From positions 8,109,001-8,173,000 of the forward strand of contig NZ_CP118574.1 of the NCBI RefSeq assembly GCF_028898845.1: DNA of 64,000 bases, read 5' to 3'. The translations under genes were made by a program, and so were the position numbers. This DNA is from Streptomyces sp. WZ-12 (GTDB lineage Bacteria; Actinomycetota; Actinomycetes; Streptomycetales; Streptomycetaceae). Under the pieces are notes generated by a model. The model was not told where the DNA came from. It saw only the letters and a list, made by a program, of their open reading frames with translations, and ran no database searches. This document shows, piece by piece, positions 61,988 to 64,000 of the stretch (positions are counted from its first letter, which is position 1; each line of letters opens with the position of its first letter).

Positions 61988-62290
61988 TTACTCCTGCGGT
62001 GCGTGCGCCGCCGCCACGATCCTCTGCAGGGCTGCGGCGTGCCGCTGGAAGGCCCGCCGGCCGTGTGCGGTGAGTCGGATATGGGTGTGCCGCCCCGTAC
62101 GGTTCCGGCTCTTGCGTACCTCGACGTACCCGGCGTCCGCCAACCCGGCGACCTGCTTGGACAGCGCCGAGTCGCTCGTCCCCACCGTGTCCCGTGTGAA
62201 GCCGAACTCCACCCAGTCCGCAGGAGCCAGCAGCGCGACGACCGCGAGCCGGGCTGGTACGTGCAAGAACTCGTCGAAGTCCGGATCCAT
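61988..62290 (-). CDS. MarR/ArsR-like winged-helix regulator
   Basis: 100 residues beginning at the ATG that overlaps the stop of the upstream membrane-protein gene (TGATG). The sequence EFLHVPARLAVVALLAPADWVEFGFTRDTVGTSDSALSKQVAGLADAGYVEVRKSRNRTGRHTHIRLTAHGRRAF has a complete MarR-type winged helix, of the short DNA-binding family (HTH_27-like). It is co-translated with its membrane protein and probably binds the dyad at 62786-62806. Confidence 0.85.
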   Translation of the reverse strand: MDPDFDEFLHVPARLAVVALLAPADWVEFGFTRDTVGTSDSALSKQVAGLADAGYVEVRKSRNRTGRHTHIRLTAHGRRAFQRHAAALQRIVAAAHAPQE

Positions 62291-62742
62291 CAACTGCGGT
62301 CGTCCCGGCGGGTGATGGCCTTGATGACCGGGCGAGTCGCATAACCGGCCGCCAGGGTCGCCACGGCCACGACGGCCCCGGCAACCACACCCGGCGTCGA
62401 GAACCCCAGCAGTCGGGCGCCGATCATCGCTGCCACGAGGATCACGATGGCAACACCCCCCAGCCACAGGGAGAACACCCACTCGGCGCCGGACGGCTTC
62501 CGGCGGACCGGGGCCCGCCGCTGATGCACGAACAGCATGCCCGCCATCAGGCCGCCCGCCGCCAGGAGGGTGAGGGTGCGCCACGGGTTCGGTAGATCGT
62601 AGGCCGCACTGAAGCCGAACACGGCCAGCGCGGAGACGAACAGGTAGGGGAACGAGGAGCCGTGACGCACATACGCATCACGGGTCTGTTCCTGATGGTG
62701 GTGTATCGCGTCGAGCGCGGTCCGCGCGTCGTACGAGGCCAT
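62290..62742 (-). CDS. Membrane protein partnered with MarR-like regulator
   Basis: 150 residues. A helical N-terminus (ARTALDAIHHHQEQTRDAYVRHG) precedes four hydrophobic segments (SALAVFGFSAAYDL, LTLLAAGGLMAGMLFV, WLGGVAIVILVAAMIGARLLGF, GVVAGAVVAVATLAAGYA). The MarR-like partner gene overlaps its stop. The pair resembles the membrane-sensor/regulator modules common in streptomycetes. Confidence 0.8.
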   Translation of the reverse strand: MASYDARTALDAIHHHQEQTRDAYVRHGSSFPYLFVSALAVFGFSAAYDLPNPWRTLTLLAAGGLMAGMLFVHQRRAPVRRKPSGAEWVFSLWLGGVAIVILVAAMIGARLLGFSTPGVVAGAVVAVATLAAGYATRPVIKAITRRDDRS

Positions 62743-62785
62743 GGGTCCCCCTGGTGTCCTGCCCGTCTTAGGTACTTGCGTATGA

Positions 62786-62806
62786 GGAAAGTACCACCTA
62801 CTTTCC
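62786..62806. promoter_or_regulatory. Perfect operator dyad upstream of membrane protein/MarR operon
   Basis: GGAAAGTA (62786-62793), CCACC, TACTTTCC (62799-62806): perfect 8-bp arms, about 44 bp upstream of the membrane-protein start. It is the natural candidate for autoregulation by the MarR-like protein (inference). The related sequence GGTACTTGCG follows in the promoter. Confidence 0.7.
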
Positions 62807-63128
62807 TTCAGGGAAAGAAGGTCGGGATCTGAGGATTGGATCTAAGGTCGGGATCTGCAGCGCTCCGATCAGCGCGTTCTCCTCTCGCTGACTGACTGGC
62901 TGGTTGGCGGGCGTCGTCGAAGTGCCCTTCCATGACACCGGAGTTGCGAACCAAGCCGCCCTGTTTGACGTTGACCTTGTGGCCGTTGCCGGCGTGACGG
63001 GATTCCTCGGCGGTGCTGCGGCGGGCGGAGTGCCCGGTGTGCAGGACCGCCCGGTCGGCGCGCTCGCCGGGACGGGGAGCGGTGGCGTCGATGGCCTTGG
63101 GGGCGGGGCCGAGATCAGTGATGGTGTG
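62798..63128 (-). pseudogene. Decayed tyrosine recombinase (integrase) C-terminus
   Basis: Read on the minus strand, LHTGHSARRSTAEESRHAGN then HKVNVKQGGLVRNSGVMEGHFDD follows the phage/actinobacterial integrase C-terminal pattern (TGHSxRxG...GGW..NS..GYM...). Catalytic HSxRR is kept, but the nucleophile Tyr is His (GHF for GYM/GYF), and the usual terminal ENALIGAL segment appears only in a shifted frame (near 62858-62880), showing a frameshift. An in-frame stop lies upstream at 63129. So it is a dead remnant of an integrated element. Confidence 0.6.
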
Positions 63129-63233
63129 TCAATGGACGTGCGGGAACAGTGTCGATGACGGTGCGCCAATAGTGAATGCAGAGGTGCGGGTCGGCCCGTT
63201 CGGCGGTTCGTCGGAGCGGGCCTGACGGGGGTG

Positions 63234-63420
63234 ATGACCGGTATCCCGGCCTCCGCTGGCGCCCTCGCCAACGGCCCCCACTGCCGGTGCGCGGTGTCGG
63301 CCGCGGCGGTGGACCACGTCGTCTCCGGCGGCGATCACGCTCCTGTGAACTTTCAGGTGCTGTGCGGTTGGCGTCGCGCGCGGAGGCGTGTGTCCGAGCG
63401 GAAACCGGCGAAGTGGCATG
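63234..63420 (+). pseudogene. HNH-endonuclease-like remnant
   Basis: On the plus strand, AAAVDHVVSGGDHAPVNFQV then LCGWRRARRR resembles the core of phage and restriction-type HNH nucleases (VDHIVPGDDHSPANLQALC..CHARK): D-H, D-H, N and the first Cys are present, but the second Cys-x2-Cys is replaced by WRRARRR and the upstream CxxC is CRC. It probably lost metal binding. Together with the integrase remnant it suggests an old phage or ICE scar. Confidence 0.45.
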
Positions 63421-63446
63421 TCGGCGAGCTGAGTTGGCGTGCTGCG

Positions 63447-63929
63447 TCAGTCGGTTGCTCCTTTATGGGTCTCCTGGGTCTGGCCGGCAGCCCCTTTGGC
63501 GGTCGTGGCCCACGCACGGGCGACGGTCAGACTGTCCTCGTAGAACCGGTAGCGGGTGATCTCGCCCGCCGTAACAGTCAGTTGGAGCACGAACCAGCTC
63601 TCCATCGCCGCCCCACTGCGTATGACTCGGCTCCGGAAGCGGCCCGAGACTGCCGCTTCCGCGCCGTCCACGAGGGTCCGTTCGACAACGAATTCCTCCT
63701 TGGCGACATGTGTGGGGTGTGCGGTGAAGTAGTCGGCGACCTCGGAACGCGTCGTGCGGGTGCCGAGCCAGGGGACCTCGACCGCGCCGGGTACGTCCCA
63801 GTCCACTCGCTCGGCGAAGAGTGTCACGACTCCGTCGATGTCTCCCCAGGCAAGTCGGTCCAGGAAGCGTTCGACGGTCTCCGCGTGCTCGGGGGCGTCG
63901 ATTCCGTTTGCATCACTTCGCACCTTCAT
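63447..63929 (-). CDS. NTF2-like (SnoaL-type) protein
   Basis: 160 residues from ATG 63929; an ATG at 63950 adds seven residues and neither has a clear ribosome site. The fold is a SnoaL-like ester hydrolase/cyclase: AETVERFLDRLAWGDIDGVVTLFAERVDWDVPG, TTRSEVADYFTAHPTHV, ESWFVLQLTVTAGEITRYRFYEDSLTVARAW. It is distinct from the NTF2-like gene at 2914. Function probably isomerase-like or a stress-linked small-molecule binder. Confidence 0.8.
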   Translation of the reverse strand: MKVRSDANGIDAPEHAETVERFLDRLAWGDIDGVVTLFAERVDWDVPGAVEVPWLGTRTTRSEVADYFTAHPTHVAKEEFVVERTLVDGAEAAVSGRFRSRVIRSGAAMESWFVLQLTVTAGEITRYRFYEDSLTVARAWATTAKGAAGQTQETHKGATD

Positions 63930-64000
63930 TGGTGGTCGCTTACAAGGCATTTTGAACAGTACAGTCTAAAATTGGAGGCGGGCAACTCGGCTTGCCTCGC

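Overview
The window is very GC-rich DNA with strong third-position G/C bias, GTG and TTG starts beside GGAGG-type ribosome sites, and families typical of actinomycetes: Lsr2, DUF397 with an XRE regulator, SHOCT, the DUF574 methyltransferase family, an Rv1733c-like protein and DUF3040. It most resembles a Streptomyces or close relative (inference). I found no rRNA, tRNA or CRISPR array. Most genes are single units or short operons of regulators, oxidoreductases, transporters and secreted proteins, which suggests a chromosome arm or other accessory region.

Left part (1-24700): a truncated APC permease; an XRE/MmyB regulator divergent from an NTF2-like/NmrA-like pair; an SDR; an Rv1733c-like protein divergent from an FtsH-type protease; a SixA-like phosphatase; a GH18 endoglycosidase without an obvious signal peptide, overlapping tail to tail an 1118-residue molybdopterin oxidoreductase fused to a flavin reductase and a 2Fe-2S ferredoxin; a decayed VOC gene; several hypothetical and secreted proteins; a second SDR; acylphosphatase; a CHMI-type isomerase; a FUSC-type exporter; and a small secreted peptide with a cupin-like protein facing a LuxR-type regulator.

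Middle (24900-43800): a catabolic-looking run (MerR/excisionase-like regulator with a strong dyad, alpha/beta hydrolase, MFS carrier, M20 amidohydrolase); a PadR/membrane-protein pair; a lipoprotein; a seryl-tRNA synthetase whose leader carries a T-box signature; an Lsr2 protein; an SGNH hydrolase; and a StyA1-StyA2B flavoprotein monooxygenase pair divergent from an AraC regulator, with a small terminator-flanked ORF between them. A glycosyltransferase and an LCM-type methyltransferase follow.

Right part (43900-64000): a fused SecDF next to a 12-bp tandem repeat; a DUF574 methyltransferase; a GHKL ATPase sharing a palindromic control region with a DUF397-XRE pair; a quinone oxidoreductase divergent from a GlxA-type regulator around a perfect dyad; a secreted trypsin-like protease; a GbsR/MarR regulator divergent from a methyltransferase around a long dyad; a GntR/TetR double-HTH regulator divergent from a FAD monooxygenase; a MarR-like regulator and membrane protein behind a perfect dyad; and remnants of a tyrosine recombinase and an HNH nuclease, which read as the scar of an old integrated element.

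The observations most worth follow-up are the T-box-controlled serS, the StyA1/StyA2B/AraC locus with its small ORF, the molybdoenzyme-reductase-ferredoxin fusion, and the several clean divergent-operator palindromes.
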